Positions 16,598 to 25,533 of a DNA stretch of 64,000 nt are shown piece after piece. The translations under genes were made by a program, and so were the position numbers. The DNA comes from Zeimonas sp050187175 (GTDB taxonomy: Bacteria; Pseudomonadota; Gammaproteobacteria; Burkholderiales; Burkholderiaceae_E): contig JBFWXS010000012.1 in NCBI GenBank assembly GCA_050187175.1, positions 41,445 through 105,444 of the forward strand, written 5' to 3'. A model generated the notes under the pieces. It saw nothing but the letters and a program-made list of their open reading frames with translations, made no database searches and was not told the origin of the DNA. The first letter of the stretch is position 1, and each line of letters starts with the position of its first letter.

Positions 16598-17514
16598 CGC
16601 CGGCAACTCCCGATTCACCGTTCGCCGACTGGATGACCGAGCGCAGCGCCCGTGCCGAGCAGGCGCTCGATGCGCGGCTGCCGGCCGCCGACCGGCATCC
16701 GGCGCGGCTGCACGAGGCCATGCGCTATGCCGTGATGGGCGGCGGCAAGCGCGTGCGGCCGCTGCTCGTCTACGCGTCCGGCGAAGCGCTGGGCGCGCCG
16801 GCGGCCGCGCTCGACTGTGCGGCCTGCGCGGTCGAACTGGTCCATGCCTATTCGCTGGTGCATGACGACCTGCCGTGCATGGACGACGACGTGCTGCGCC
16901 GCGGCCGGCCCACCGTGCACGTCGTCTATGGCGAGGCGCTGGCCATGCTGGTCGGCGACGCGCTGCAGCCGCTCGCCTTCGACAGCCTGATCGGCGCGGC
17001 CGCGCACGGCGTCGCCCCGGCGGCCGTGCTGGCGATGGCCGCCGAACTGGCGCGCGCGGCCGGTTCGGTCGGCATGGCCGGCGGGCAGGCGGTCGATCTG
17101 CAGGCCGTCGGCGGCGGGCTGGACCTGGCCGCGCTCGAAGACATGCATCAGCGCAAGACCGGCGCCATGCTGCGCGCGTCGGCGCGCCTGGGCGCCGGCT
17201 GCGCCGGACTGGCGCCCGGCGCGCCCGAGCCGCGGCTGCAGGCGCTGGACCGCTACGCCGACGCGATCGGCCTCGCGTTCCAGGTGGTCGACGACATTCT
17301 CGACGTGGAAGGCGACGCCGCCTCGCTGGGCAAGACTGCCGGCAAGGACGCCGCGCAGAACAAGCCCACCTACGTCTCGCTGATGGGCCTGGAACCGGCC
17401 CGGCAGCTGGCCGCCTCGCTGCGGGAGCAGGCACATGCGGCGCTTGCCCCGCTGGGCCCCGCCGCCCGGCGGCTCGCCGAGCTGGCCGACCTGATCGTGC
17501 TGCGCAAATCCTGA
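16594..17514 (+). CDS. ispA: farnesyl diphosphate synthase (IspA)
   Basis: 306 residues from the GTG at 16594 that overlaps the xseB stop. It condenses dimethylallyl and isopentenyl diphosphates into farnesyl diphosphate. The first aspartate-rich motif HDDLPCMDDD is near residue 89, with the two-residue insertion typical of bacterial farnesyl enzymes. The second, VVDDILD, is near 231. GGGKRVRPLL near residue 49 binds isopentenyl diphosphate. It supplies ubiquinone and undecaprenyl synthesis together with dxs, 7 bases downstream. Confidence 0.94.
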   Translation: MTPATPDSPFADWMTERSARAEQALDARLPAADRHPARLHEAMRYAVMGGGKRVRPLLVYASGEALGAPAAALDCAACAVELVHAYSLVHDDLPCMDDDVLRRGRPTVHVVYGEALAMLVGDALQPLAFDSLIGAAAHGVAPAAVLAMAAELARAAGSVGMAGGQAVDLQAVGGGLDLAALEDMHQRKTGAMLRASARLGAGCAGLAPGAPEPRLQALDRYADAIGLAFQVVDDILDVEGDAASLGKTAGKDAAQNKPTYVSLMGLEPARQLAASLREQAHAALAPLGPAARRLAELADLIVLRKS

Positions 17515-17521
17515 CGCCGCC

Positions 17522-19471
17522 ATGCCGGAATCGATGACGATGAGCAACTCCCCCCGTCCGCCCCGTCTGCTCGAGGCCATAGACGAGCCGGCGGCGCTGC
17601 GCCGGCTGGAGCCGGCGCAGCTCGGGCCGCTGGCCGCCGAGCTGCGCGACTACGTGCTGGAATCGGTATCGCGCACCGGCGGACACCTGTCGTCGAACCT
17701 CGGCACGGTCGAGCTGACGATCGCGCTGCACTACGTGTTCAACACGCCGTACGACCGGCTGATCTGGGACGTCGGCCACCAGAGCTATCCTCACAAGATC
17801 CTCACGGGGCGCCGCGAGCAGATGGGCTCGCTGCGGCAGTTCGGCGGCATCTCGGGCTTTCCGCGCCGCAGTGAAAGCAGCTACGACGCCTTCGGCACCG
17901 CACACTCGTCGACGTCGATCTCCGCGGCGCTGGGCATGGCGGTGGCCTCGCGCAACAAGGGCGAGAACCTCGGCCCGGAGCGCCGGCGCCACGTGGCGGT
18001 GATCGGCGACGGCGCGATGACCGCCGGCATGGCGTTCGAGGCGATGAACAACGCAGGCGTCACGCCGGACATCGATCTGCTGGTGATACTGAACGACAAC
18101 GACATGTCGATATCGCCGCCGGTCGGTGCGCTGAACCGCTATCTGGCGCGGCTGCTGTCGGGACGCTTCTACTCGAAGGCGCGCGACGTCGGCCGCGCCG
18201 TCTTGTCGAACGTGCCGCCGCTGTTCGAGCTGGCCAAGCGGCTGGAGGAGCACGCCAAGGGCATGGTCGTCCCCGGCACCATGTTCGAGGAGTTCGGCTT
18301 CAACTACGTCGGCCCGATCGACGGCCACGACCTGGACAGCCTGATCCCGACGCTGCAGAACCTGCGCGAGCTGCGCGGCCCGCAGTTCCTGCACATCGTC
18401 ACCCGCAAGGGGCAGGGCTACAAGCTGGCCGAGGCCGACCCGGTCCTTTATCACGGTCCCGGCCGCTTCGACCCGCAGGAAGGGATCCGCAAGCCGGCAA
18501 CCCCGCCGCGGCCCACGTTCACACAGGTGTTCTCCGACTGGATCTGCGACATGGCGGCCCTGGACGAACGGCTGGTGGCGATCACCCCCGCCATGCGCGA
18601 AGGTTCGGGCCTGGTCGAATTCGAGAAGCGCTTCCCGCAGCGCTACTTCGACGTCGGCATCGCCGAGCAGCACGCCGTCACCTTCGCCGCCGGCATGGCC
18701 TGCGAGGGCCTGAAGCCAGTCGTGGCGATCTACAGCACCTTCCTGCAGCGGGCCTACGACCAGCTGATTCACGACGTCGCGCTGCAGAACCTGCCGGTGA
18801 CCTTCGCGCTTGACCGTGCCGGTCTTGTGGGCGCTGACGGGGCCACGCACGCAGGTGCGTACGATTTCGCCTATCTGCGCTGCGTGCCGAACCTGGTCGT
18901 GCTGGCGCCGTCCGACGAGAACGAATGCCGGCAGATGCTGTACACGGCGTTCCGGCACGACGGGCCGGCGGCGGTCAGGTATCCGCGCGGGGCGGGCGTC
19001 GGCGCCCCGACGCTGCCGGACCTGACGGCGATCCCGATCGGCAAGGCCGAGCTGCGCCGGCAGGGCCGGCGGGTGGCGCTGCTCGCGTTCGGCACCATGG
19101 TGGCGCCCGCGCTGGCGGCCGGCGAGGCGCTGGAAGCCACGGTAGTCAACATGCGCTTCGTCAAGCCGCTCGACGTGGAGCTGCTGCGCGAGCTGGCGCG
19201 CTCGCACGAAGCCTTCGTGACGATCGAAGAGCATGCGGTGATGGGCGGCGCCGGCAGCGCCGTGGCCGAGGCGCTGGCGGCCGAAGGGCTGACGCGGCCG
19301 CTGCTGCAGCTGGGGCTGCCTGATCGCTTCATCGATCACGGCGACCAGGCGCAGCTGCTGCGGATGGAAGGACTCGATGCGGCCGGCATCGAACGCTCGG
19401 TGCGGCAGCGCTTCGGCGAGCTGCTCAGCGGCGAGGGCGGCCCGCGCCTCGTCGTGAGCCGGGCCAGCTGA
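17522..19471 (+). CDS. dxs: 1-deoxy-D-xylulose-5-phosphate synthase
   Basis: 649 residues. Makes DXP from pyruvate and glyceraldehyde 3-phosphate with thiamine diphosphate, the entry to the MEP isoprenoid pathway. GHQSYPHKILTGR is near residue 84, HSSTSISAALGMA near 129, and the thiamine-diphosphate motif GDGAMTAGMAFEAMNNAG near 162. The transketolase-type pyrimidine domain contains DVGIAEQHAVTFAAGMA near 379. In-frame ATGs at 17534 and 17540 are alternative starts; the first is kept because spacing after ispA is then 7 bases. Confidence 0.95.
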   Translation: MPESMTMSNSPRPPRLLEAIDEPAALRRLEPAQLGPLAAELRDYVLESVSRTGGHLSSNLGTVELTIALHYVFNTPYDRLIWDVGHQSYPHKILTGRREQMGSLRQFGGISGFPRRSESSYDAFGTAHSSTSISAALGMAVASRNKGENLGPERRRHVAVIGDGAMTAGMAFEAMNNAGVTPDIDLLVILNDNDMSISPPVGALNRYLARLLSGRFYSKARDVGRAVLSNVPPLFELAKRLEEHAKGMVVPGTMFEEFGFNYVGPIDGHDLDSLIPTLQNLRELRGPQFLHIVTRKGQGYKLAEADPVLYHGPGRFDPQEGIRKPATPPRPTFTQVFSDWICDMAALDERLVAITPAMREGSGLVEFEKRFPQRYFDVGIAEQHAVTFAAGMACEGLKPVVAIYSTFLQRAYDQLIHDVALQNLPVTFALDRAGLVGADGATHAGAYDFAYLRCVPNLVVLAPSDENECRQMLYTAFRHDGPAAVRYPRGAGVGAPTLPDLTAIPIGKAELRRQGRRVALLAFGTMVAPALAAGEALEATVVNMRFVKPLDVELLRELARSHEAFVTIEEHAVMGGAGSAVAEALAAEGLTRPLLQLGLPDRFIDHGDQAQLLRMEGLDAAGIERSVRQRFGELLSGEGGPRLVVSRAS

Positions 19472-19528
19472 GGCCGGCGCTCAGAGGCGGATGATTCGAT
19501 GAATGGGCGGACCCCTGGAGATGGATCG

Positions 19529-20341
19529 ATGAATACTCGTGATACCAACGCGCTGCTCGCCGGTGCGATGCCGGACGTGCAGGGCAGCCGCGATCTGCGC
19601 GAGCTGCCGATCCAGCGCGTCGGCGTCAAGGGCGTACGCTATCCGATGCGCTGGCGCAGCGCCGACGGCGAGCAGCCGACGGTCGCCCAGTTCAACCTGT
19701 ACGTGGCGCTGCCTGCCGACCAGAAGGGCACGCACATGTCGCGTTTCCTGGGGCTGCTCGAAACGCGGCTGGCCCCCGGCGAGGCGCCGGTCGACGCCGC
19801 GCGCATGGCAGCGATCCACACCGAGATGCTGGCGCTGCTGGAAGCCGACAGCGGCCGCATCGAGCTGACGCTGCCGCTGTTCGTGCGCAAGACCGCTCCG
19901 GTCTCGCAGGTGCAGAGCCTGATGGACTACCAGGTGTACATCGTCGTCGACGGCGGCGCGCAGGACGCGGCGCTGACGCTGACCGTGCTCGTGCCGGTCA
20001 CCAGCCTGTGCCCGTGCTCGAAGACGATCTCCGACTACGGCGCCCACAACCAGCGCTCACATGTGACGGTGTCGGTCGAGTCCAGCGAGCCGATCGAGCC
20101 CGAAGACCTGATTCGCCGCGTCGAGGCGCAGGCCTCGTGCGAGCTGTACGGCCTGCTCAAACGCGTCGACGAGAAGTACGTGACCGAGCGCGCTTACGAC
20201 AACCCGAAGTTCGTCGAGGATCTCGTGCGCGACGTGGCCGGCGCGATGCGCGCCGATCCGCGCGTGCGCCGCTTCGTCGTCGAGGCCGAGAACTTCGAGT
20301 CTATCCACAATCACTCGGCGTTCGCGCGGCTCGAAGGCTGA
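19529..20341 (+). CDS. folE2: GTP cyclohydrolase FolE2
   Basis: 270 residues from the ATG at 19529, chosen because GGAG lies eight bases before it; a longer reading from 19499 lacks a ribosome site. FolE2 (type IB) makes dihydroneopterin triphosphate for folate and related pterins and can use metals other than zinc. The metal-binding and catalytic block VPVTSLCPCSKTISDYGAHNQRS begins near residue 148, with its Cys-Pro-Cys. The 3' end overlaps the convergent PH-domain gene by 31 bases. Confidence 0.92.
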   Translation: MNTRDTNALLAGAMPDVQGSRDLRELPIQRVGVKGVRYPMRWRSADGEQPTVAQFNLYVALPADQKGTHMSRFLGLLETRLAPGEAPVDAARMAAIHTEMLALLEADSGRIELTLPLFVRKTAPVSQVQSLMDYQVYIVVDGGAQDAALTLTVLVPVTSLCPCSKTISDYGAHNQRSHVTVSVESSEPIEPEDLIRRVEAQASCELYGLLKRVDEKYVTERAYDNPKFVEDLVRDVAGAMRADPRVRRFVVEAENFESIHNHSAFARLEG

Positions 20342-20757
20342 GGGGCGGCCGCGCGAGCCGCGTCGACGCGCTGGCGCAGCAGCCGCATGAACTGCTCGCG
20401 CTGGTGCGGCGAGACCAGCTGGAAGCCGCCGGTGTAGGTGATCAGCACGCGCTGCATCGACAGCGCCGGTGCCGAGAACGGATTCGAGCTCGGCTCGATG
20501 CGGTCGATGTCGCGATAGAAGATCCGCTGCCGGATCATGCCGGAGCGGATCAGCAGGTGGTCGCCGAGCAGCTCGTAGCGGCACGGCACGGCGATCAGCG
20601 CGACCACCACGGCGGTAAAGGCGCCGGCGCCCATCGCCGTCAGGCCGGCGCTCGTCGACGTGCTCAGCAGGTACAGGCCCAATGCGATCGGCGCGACGAC
20701 GGAGGTGCCTACCAGCGTTGCGATCCAGGTATCGATCTTAGACGGAAAGACGGTCAT
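20311..20757 (-). CDS. bacterial PH-domain membrane protein
   Basis: 148 residues: two membrane segments (about 10-58), then a bacterial PH-like domain (60-130: YELLGDHLLIRSGMIRQRIFYRDIDRIEPS). The function of these proteins is generally unknown. It is last in a leftward run behind the permease and thioesterase genes (13-base gap). Its C-terminal coding end runs 31 bases into the opposite strand of folE2, so the two genes constrain each other's final codons. Confidence 0.7.
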   Translation of the reverse strand: MTVFPSKIDTWIATLVGTSVVAPIALGLYLLSTSTSAGLTAMGAGAFTAVVVALIAVPCRYELLGDHLLIRSGMIRQRIFYRDIDRIEPSSNPFSAPALSMQRVLITYTGGFQLVSPHQREQFMRLLRQRVDAARAAAPQPSSRANAE

Positions 20758-20770
20758 CGGCGATTCCGGC

Positions 20771-21172
20771 TCAGCCGTCGATGACCAGCTGCGTCTGCGT
20801 CACGACCGAGCACAGCTTGCCGTCGGCCGTGCGGATCGACGTCTGCCAGACCATGGTCGTGCGGCCGCGATGCAGCGCCACGCTCTCGCCGGTCACGACG
20901 CCGCCGACCGGGGCGGCTCCGACGAACTTGGTGCTCGAATCGATGGTCGTCGTGCGCTTGCCCGCCGGCAGGTTGACGACGGTGCCTACGGCGCCCAGCG
21001 TATCGGCGAAGGCCATCGCCGCGCCGCCGTGCAGGATGCCGCCGACCGTGCACAGATCGGGGCGTACCGTCAGCGTGGCGACGACGCGCTCGGGTCCGAC
21101 TTCTACCAACGTCACGCCCATCAGGCCCGGAAACAGCGGTGCCAGCATCTGCTGGATCGTGGCGGCGTCCAT
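20771..21172 (-). CDS. PaaI-type hotdog thioesterase
   Basis: 133 residues from the ATG at 21172, picked for the AAGGAG site upstream; the much longer open frame is antisense and out of frame with the permease. The hotdog-fold motif GGILHGGAAMAFADTLGAV near residue 43 is the PaaI/YdiI active-site helix region. These enzymes hydrolyse aryl- or acyl-CoA thioesters. It sits 11 bases behind the permease gene; the substrate is not indicated by context. Confidence 0.82.
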   Translation of the reverse strand: MDAATIQQMLAPLFPGLMGVTLVEVGPERVVATLTVRPDLCTVGGILHGGAAMAFADTLGAVGTVVNLPAGKRTTTIDSSTKFVGAAPVGGVVTGESVALHRGRTTMVWQTSIRTADGKLCSVVTQTQLVIDG

Positions 21173-21183
21173 GCGGCTCTCCT

Positions 21184-22500
21184 TCAGCCGGGCCGGCCCG
21201 GGTGTGCATTCCCCGGCCCGTGCCCGCGCAGCAGCGCATGCAGCAGAATGGCGCCGAACGTCGCGGTGCCTATGCCGCCCAGCGCGAAGCTGCCGATCTG
21301 CAGCGTGAAATCGCCTGCGCCGAGCACCAGCGTGACGGCGGCGACGATCAGGTTGCGGTTGTCGGTGAAGTCTACGCGATTGTCGACCCAGATCCGGGCG
21401 CCGGCCACCGCGATCAGGCCGAACACGACGATGGAGACGCCGCCCAGTACAGGCGCTGGGATGGTGGTGATCAGCGCGCCGAACTTCGGCGAGAAGCCGA
21501 GCACGATCGCCGCCGCGCCGGCCACGACGAACAGCAGCGTCGAGTAGACGCGCGTCACCGCCATGACGCCGATGTTCTCGGCATAAGTGGTCACGCCGGT
21601 GCCGCCGCTGGCTCCCGACAGCATCGTGGCCAGGCCGTCGCCGACGAAGGCGCGGCCCATGTACGGATCGAGATTGCGGCCGGTCATCGCCGACACCGCC
21701 TTGATGTGTCCGAGATTCTCCGCCACCAGCACGATCGCCACCGGCGCGATCAGCAGCATCGCATCTAGCCGCAGCACCGGTGCCGCGAAGGCGGGGACGC
21801 CGACCCATGAGGCCGCGGCGACGCCGCCGAAGTCGACCGGCTTGCCCAGGCCCAGGCCATTGGTCAGCAGCGCATAGATCAGGTAGGCGGCGATCAGCCC
21901 CGCCAGGATCAGCAGCTTCTGCAGCAGCCCGCGCGTGAACACTGCGACGCCGCCGACGCAGACGATGGTCACGATCGCCATCCACGCCTCGAAGCCGGTG
22001 GCGGTGGCGCTGCGAACGGCGATCGGCGCCAGGTTCAGGCCGATCACCGCGACGACCGCGCCGGTCACCACCGGCGGCATCAGCCGCTCGATCCAGCGCG
22101 TGCCCGCGCTCATCACGATGACGCCGATCAGCGTGTACAGCGCGCCGCAGGCGATGATGCCGCCCAGCGCGACGCCGATGTTCGGATTAGGCCCTTGGCC
22201 GGCGTAGCCGGTGGCGGCGATGACGACGCCGATGAACGCGAAGCTGGACCCCAGATAGCTGGGTACGCGGCCGCCGACGACGAGGAAGAACAGCAGGGTG
22301 CCTACCCCCGACATCAGGATCGCCACGTTCGGGTCGAAGCCCATCAGCAGAGGCGCCAGCACGGTGGCGCCGAACATGGCGACCAGGTGCTGCAGACCCA
22401 GCGCCAGCGTCTGCGGCCAGGGCAGCCGCTCGTCAGGGGCGATCGTGCCGTCGGTCTTCAGCGTCCAGCGCGGCAGCAGCGTGGTGTCGGGCGGTGTCAT
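21184..22500 (-). CDS. NCS2 nucleobase:cation symporter (uracil/xanthine permease type)
   Basis: 438 residues, about 14 hydrophobic segments. LGLQHLVAMFGATVLAPLLMG (residues 33-53) is the UraA/RutG entry motif. The substrate-binding region AENLGHIKAVSAMTGRN (near 265) and GGTGVTTYAENIGVMAVTRV (near 300) match the uracil branch of the family (Glu-Asn pairs). Likely imports uracil or a related base with protons. The N-terminus PRWTLKTDGTIAPDERLPWP also resembles UraA/RutG proteins. Confidence 0.85.
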   Translation of the reverse strand: MTPPDTTLLPRWTLKTDGTIAPDERLPWPQTLALGLQHLVAMFGATVLAPLLMGFDPNVAILMSGVGTLLFFLVVGGRVPSYLGSSFAFIGVVIAATGYAGQGPNPNIGVALGGIIACGALYTLIGVIVMSAGTRWIERLMPPVVTGAVVAVIGLNLAPIAVRSATATGFEAWMAIVTIVCVGGVAVFTRGLLQKLLILAGLIAAYLIYALLTNGLGLGKPVDFGGVAAASWVGVPAFAAPVLRLDAMLLIAPVAIVLVAENLGHIKAVSAMTGRNLDPYMGRAFVGDGLATMLSGASGGTGVTTYAENIGVMAVTRVYSTLLFVVAGAAAIVLGFSPKFGALITTIPAPVLGGVSIVVFGLIAVAGARIWVDNRVDFTDNRNLIVAAVTLVLGAGDFTLQIGSFALGGIGTATFGAILLHALLRGHGPGNAHPGRPG

Positions 22501-22532
22501 GGTCGGTGCCTGCGGGCGGCGGGGCCGGATGC

Positions 22533-22556
22533 GAAAAGGGCGCCTGCGCGGCGCCC
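22533..22556 (-). terminator. intrinsic terminator of yajQ
   Basis: On the minus strand, a perfect 7-bp GC stem with a 5-base loop (22538-22556) is followed immediately by TTTT (22537-22534). It lies 56 bases past the yajQ stop and before the permease start. It is the only hairpin-plus-T-run arrangement I found in the window. Confidence 0.7.
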
Positions 22557-22611
22557 GGTGCGAGAAGGGAGGGGGCGGGGTCGGGCCGGGGGCCGAGGGG
22601 TCGGAGACGGC

Positions 22612-23097
22612 TCAGTCCCGGAAATTGGTGAAGTTCAGCGGCACGTCGGTCACCTCCTTCTTCAGCATCGCGATCGCCGCCTGCAGGTCGTCGCGTTTGC
22701 CGCCGGTGACGCGGACCGTATCGCCCTGGATGCTGGCCTGCACCTTCATCTTGCTGTCCTTGATCAGCCTGACGATCTTCTTGGCGTGGTCGGACGACAC
22801 GCCGTGGCGGACCGTGATCACCTGCTTGACCTTGTCGCCGCCGATCTTCTGCACGCTGCCGTAGTCGAGGAAGCGCACGTCGACGTTGCGCTTGGCGAAC
22901 TTGTTGACCAGGACGTCGCGCACCTGGCCCAGCTTGAAGTCGTCGTCGGCGAAGGCCGTCAGCTCGCGCTCCTTCTGTTCGACGCGTGCGTCCGAGCCCT
23001 TGAAGTCGAAGCGCGTCGAGATCTCCTTATTCGCCTGATCGACCGCGTTGCGGACTTCATTGGCATCGCTTTCGGAAACGACGTCGAACGACGGCAT
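22612..23097 (-). CDS. YajQ-family nucleotide-binding protein
   Basis: 161 residues. Full-length YajQ: MPSFDVVSESDANEVRNAVDQ at the start, STRFDFKGSDARVEQKERE near 30, and GDTVRVTGGKRDDLQAAI near 125. The family has two ferredoxin-like folds; members bind nucleotides, and the Xanthomonas homologue binds cyclic di-GMP. An AGGAG site precedes the ATG. A TAAAAT hexamer 55-60 bases upstream (23152-23157) could be its -10 box. Confidence 0.92.
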   Translation of the reverse strand: MPSFDVVSESDANEVRNAVDQANKEISTRFDFKGSDARVEQKERELTAFADDDFKLGQVRDVLVNKFAKRNVDVRFLDYGSVQKIGGDKVKQVITVRHGVSSDHAKKIVRLIKDSKMKVQASIQGDTVRVTGGKRDDLQAAIAMLKKEVTDVPLNFTNFRD

Positions 23098-23151
23098 GAC
23101 TTGCTCCTGATCGGTGACCGGCCTCGCCGGTGCGGTGACGGATGACCGGGC

Positions 23152-23157
23152 ATTTTA
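23152..23157 (-). promoter_or_regulatory. possible -10 element ahead of yajQ
   Basis: Reads GCTAAAATG on the minus strand, matching the hexamer seen ahead of the OmpA-like gene and xseB. A -35 box is not evident. Confidence 0.3.
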
Positions 23158-23255
23158 GCGCCCGATCGCCGCGCCTCCGAATCCCATGCCTGACGCCATG
23201 CCGGTGAGTGTAGTATGTTGGGCTCCATGGGACGCTGTGCCGCCCGCTTCGCGAT

Positions 23256-24245
23256 ATGTCACTGAGTCGATTCCGCTACTTCCTCAAGGTTGCCAAGCTG
23301 GGCTCCATCCGCGAAGCAGCCGAGGTCCTCTACGTCGCTCCGTCGGCGATCAGCCGCCAGATCGGCAAGCTGGAGGAAGAGTTCGGTTCGGAGCTGCTGA
23401 TGCCGCACGGCCGCGGCATACGGCTGACGGCCGCCGGCGAGGCACTGGCGCAGCACGCCGCGACGATGCTGGGCGCGATGGAGCAGGCGCGCTCCGACAT
23501 CGACGACCTGGTCGGCCTGCGGCGCGGCCACATCAAGACCTGGAGCGTAGAGGGCAGCGTCAACGAGCTGGCGATGGAGACCATCCGGGCGTTCCAGGAG
23601 ATCTACCCGATGGTCACCCATGAGCTGACGGTGGCCAGCTCCGACCGCATCCTGCAGGCGCTTGCCGACGGCGACGCCGACCTGGGCATCGTCTTCCACC
23701 CGCCGAACGTCTCGGATCTGCGCGTACTGGCCAGCGGCGAGCATACGATGTGCGTGATCGCGTCGCCGTCGCACCCGGCGTGCCGCAGTCGCGAGCTCAC
23801 GCTCGCGACGCTGAGCAACTATCCGCTGGCGCTGCCGGACATGACCTTCGGCCTGCGCCACTTCCTCGAATCGGCGGCGCGCGCCGCCGGCGTGCATCTG
23901 CCGCCGCCGATGCTGACCACCAATTCGGTGGAGGCGCTGAAGGCCTTCGCCCGGCTGGGCTCTGGCCTGACAGTATTGCCAGCTTTTGCTGTGGCCGATG
24001 ACGTGCGCAAGGGGGTCCTGCAGACGCTGCCGCTGAACGATCTGGCTTCGCGGCCCGCGCGGACCGCCGTGCTGACGCAGCGCAACCGCAAGATGTCGAT
24101 CGCCGCAGCGGCCTTCGTCGAGCATCTGACGGCCAGGCTGCGCGCATCCGAAAGCGATGGGGCTTCAGGCAGGCAGACGGCCCGGCGGCCGCGCAGGTCG
24201 TCGCGCTCTGGCTCGGCTGCGGCAGCGGGGCGCGCGTCCGGCTGA
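23256..24245 (+). CDS. LysR-family transcriptional regulator
   Basis: 329 residues. Winged helix-turn-helix at residues 1-62 (FLKVAKLGSIREAAEVLYVAPSAISRQIGKLEEEFG), then the two-lobed co-inducer domain to about 295. The last 30 residues are Arg/Ser/Ala-rich low complexity, beyond the usual family length. It is the first gene left of the Rid/FAH pair and the 16-gene catabolic run, so it is a candidate regulator of the divergent promoter at 26394-26660, although it is not directly adjacent to it. Confidence 0.85.
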   Translation: MSLSRFRYFLKVAKLGSIREAAEVLYVAPSAISRQIGKLEEEFGSELLMPHGRGIRLTAAGEALAQHAATMLGAMEQARSDIDDLVGLRRGHIKTWSVEGSVNELAMETIRAFQEIYPMVTHELTVASSDRILQALADGDADLGIVFHPPNVSDLRVLASGEHTMCVIASPSHPACRSRELTLATLSNYPLALPDMTFGLRHFLESAARAAGVHLPPPMLTTNSVEALKAFARLGSGLTVLPAFAVADDVRKGVLQTLPLNDLASRPARTAVLTQRNRKMSIAAAAFVEHLTARLRASESDGASGRQTARRPRRSSRSGSAAAAGRASG

Positions 24246-24266
24246 GAGCGCGCCTCCGGCTGAGGG
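24231..24266 (+). repeat. tandem 18-bp duplication copying the LysR stop codon
   Basis: Units 24231-24248 and 24249-24266 agree at 16 of 18 positions and each contains CCGGCTGAG. The copied TGA (24261-24263) is in frame with the real one (24243-24245). It lies between the LysR stop and the convergent Rid gene. Confidence 0.7.
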
Positions 24267-24279
24267 CGCGCGGCTTCGC

Positions 24280-25533
24280 TCAGGGCCCGTCGGGCGGGCG
24301 GTCGAGCCGGACGAATTCATCCAGCCGTCGGTGCGCCGAGCCTTCGATCTGGACTCGGGCGTCGGCAACTGCCAGGGTTCCCAGTACCGTCGCCCGCGGC
24401 GGATAGGGGCGCGTGACGTTCGCGCCGTAGCCGAGATTGAAGCCGGCGTAGTCCCGCCAGTCGACTAGAACATTGTTCGTGCGCATCAGGTGCTCGGTGC
24501 TCATTCCGGCGGCCTGCAGCAGCGCGGCGACCTTGTCGAAGGCGCGGCGGGTCTGGCCGTGCACGCCGTCGTCGTCGGCACGGTGGGCCGCTCCGCTGTT
24601 TGCTCCCGCTCCGCTGCCTGTCCCGCTGGCCGTGCCGCTACCCGACCTGCCATCTGACCCGCTACTACTCCCGTCCCTGACGCCCGTCTGCGAACCGATG
24701 TGCAGCTCGTCCCCGCTCAGCACCGCGGGCGAGCCGCCGCGCAGCACGCAGGAGGCTCCCGGCGCCTGCACCGGCGTGCCGCCGCCGCGCACGCACAGCA
24801 CTTCGAGCTGCAGCAGATGCTCGCGGTGACTCAAGGGCGCGCCGACCACGGTGCAGGCAGGCCGCGATTGGCTCAGCACGGGAGCGAGCGCCGCCTCGAC
24901 GGCCGGCAGGTCGCCGGGATCGGCCAGCGTCAGATGGACGCTGACCACGTCGCCAAGCTTCATGCCGCATGCATCGACCGCTCGCCGGAGATTGGCCAGC
25001 GAGTGCTCGATCTGTGCCCGGATGCCACGGGGCACTGTGCCGGTCGTGGCGGCTTCGGGCAGCACCAGCAGATGGCAGCGCTGGTCCGTGCCGCTGGCGG
25101 CGACTCCTGCGTGGGCGAGCATCTTCGGCGTCGAGCCGATCAGCGCCACCGCGTCGAGCTCGACCATGGCGTGCGGCAGCGGAAAGCCTGCCGAGCCGAC
25201 GACGACCGGACGAAGGCCCGACGCCCCGTAGCGCTCTTCGAACAGCGCCGCGCATCGCGCCATGTCGCGCGTTTCGGTGACGTACAGCTTGACCCTGAGC
25301 AGTTCGCTGGCCTTGGCGCCCATCAGCCCCAGCACCGTCTCCAGGTTGTCGAACATGGAGATCGTCTGCGCGTCCAGATCCGTCGTGCCGACGCAGGCGC
25401 CCGCGAGCCGCCGCTGCGCGTCGGTGCCGGCCGTGGCCCCGACGTGCACCAGCTGCTGCACCCGCGTCGCATGCGAGAAATGGGCGATCGGCTGCATCAG
25501 CTGATCGCTGTAGATGACGCGCATTGCTGTCAC
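24280..25533 (-). CDS. single-chain triple Rid (YjgF/RidA) domain protein
   Basis: 417 residues that divide into three Rid-like domains: about 5-133, 139-248 and 258-402. Each has the family pattern of a helix (for example NLETVLGLMGAKASELLRVKLYV, NLRRAVDACGMKLGDVVSVHL) followed by a Pro-rich strand and a Val/Glu strand. The arginine that binds the imine/enamine carboxylate in RidA is kept only in the third domain (PPR380ATVLG). The second has Cys227 (PACTVVG) and the first Pro109. Domain 3 carries a Gly/Ser-rich insert (about 285-316). Rid proteins are normally 130-residue homotrimers; this looks like a covalent trimer. It overlaps the FAH-family gene by four bases. Confidence 0.75.
   Translation of the reverse strand: MTAMRVIYSDQLMQPIAHFSHATRVQQLVHVGATAGTDAQRRLAGACVGTTDLDAQTISMFDNLETVLGLMGAKASELLRVKLYVTETRDMARCAALFEERYGASGLRPVVVGSAGFPLPHAMVELDAVALIGSTPKMLAHAGVAASGTDQRCHLLVLPEAATTGTVPRGIRAQIEHSLANLRRAVDACGMKLGDVVSVHLTLADPGDLPAVEAALAPVLSQSRPACTVVGAPLSHREHLLQLEVLCVRGGGTPVQAPGASCVLRGGSPAVLSGDELHIGSQTGVRDGSSSGSDGRSGSGTASGTGSGAGANSGAAHRADDDGVHGQTRRAFDKVAALLQAAGMSTEHLMRTNNVLVDWRDYAGFNLGYGANVTRPYPPRATVLGTLAVADARVQIEGSAHRRLDEFVRLDRPPDGP

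Noticed and set aside
16073..19339. A 1088-codon open frame on the minus strand across xseB, ispA and dxs
   Set aside because: It is antisense to three clearly recognised genes, its product is an Arg/Gln/His/Ala-rich string without any family motif, and long antisense frames are expected at this GC content.
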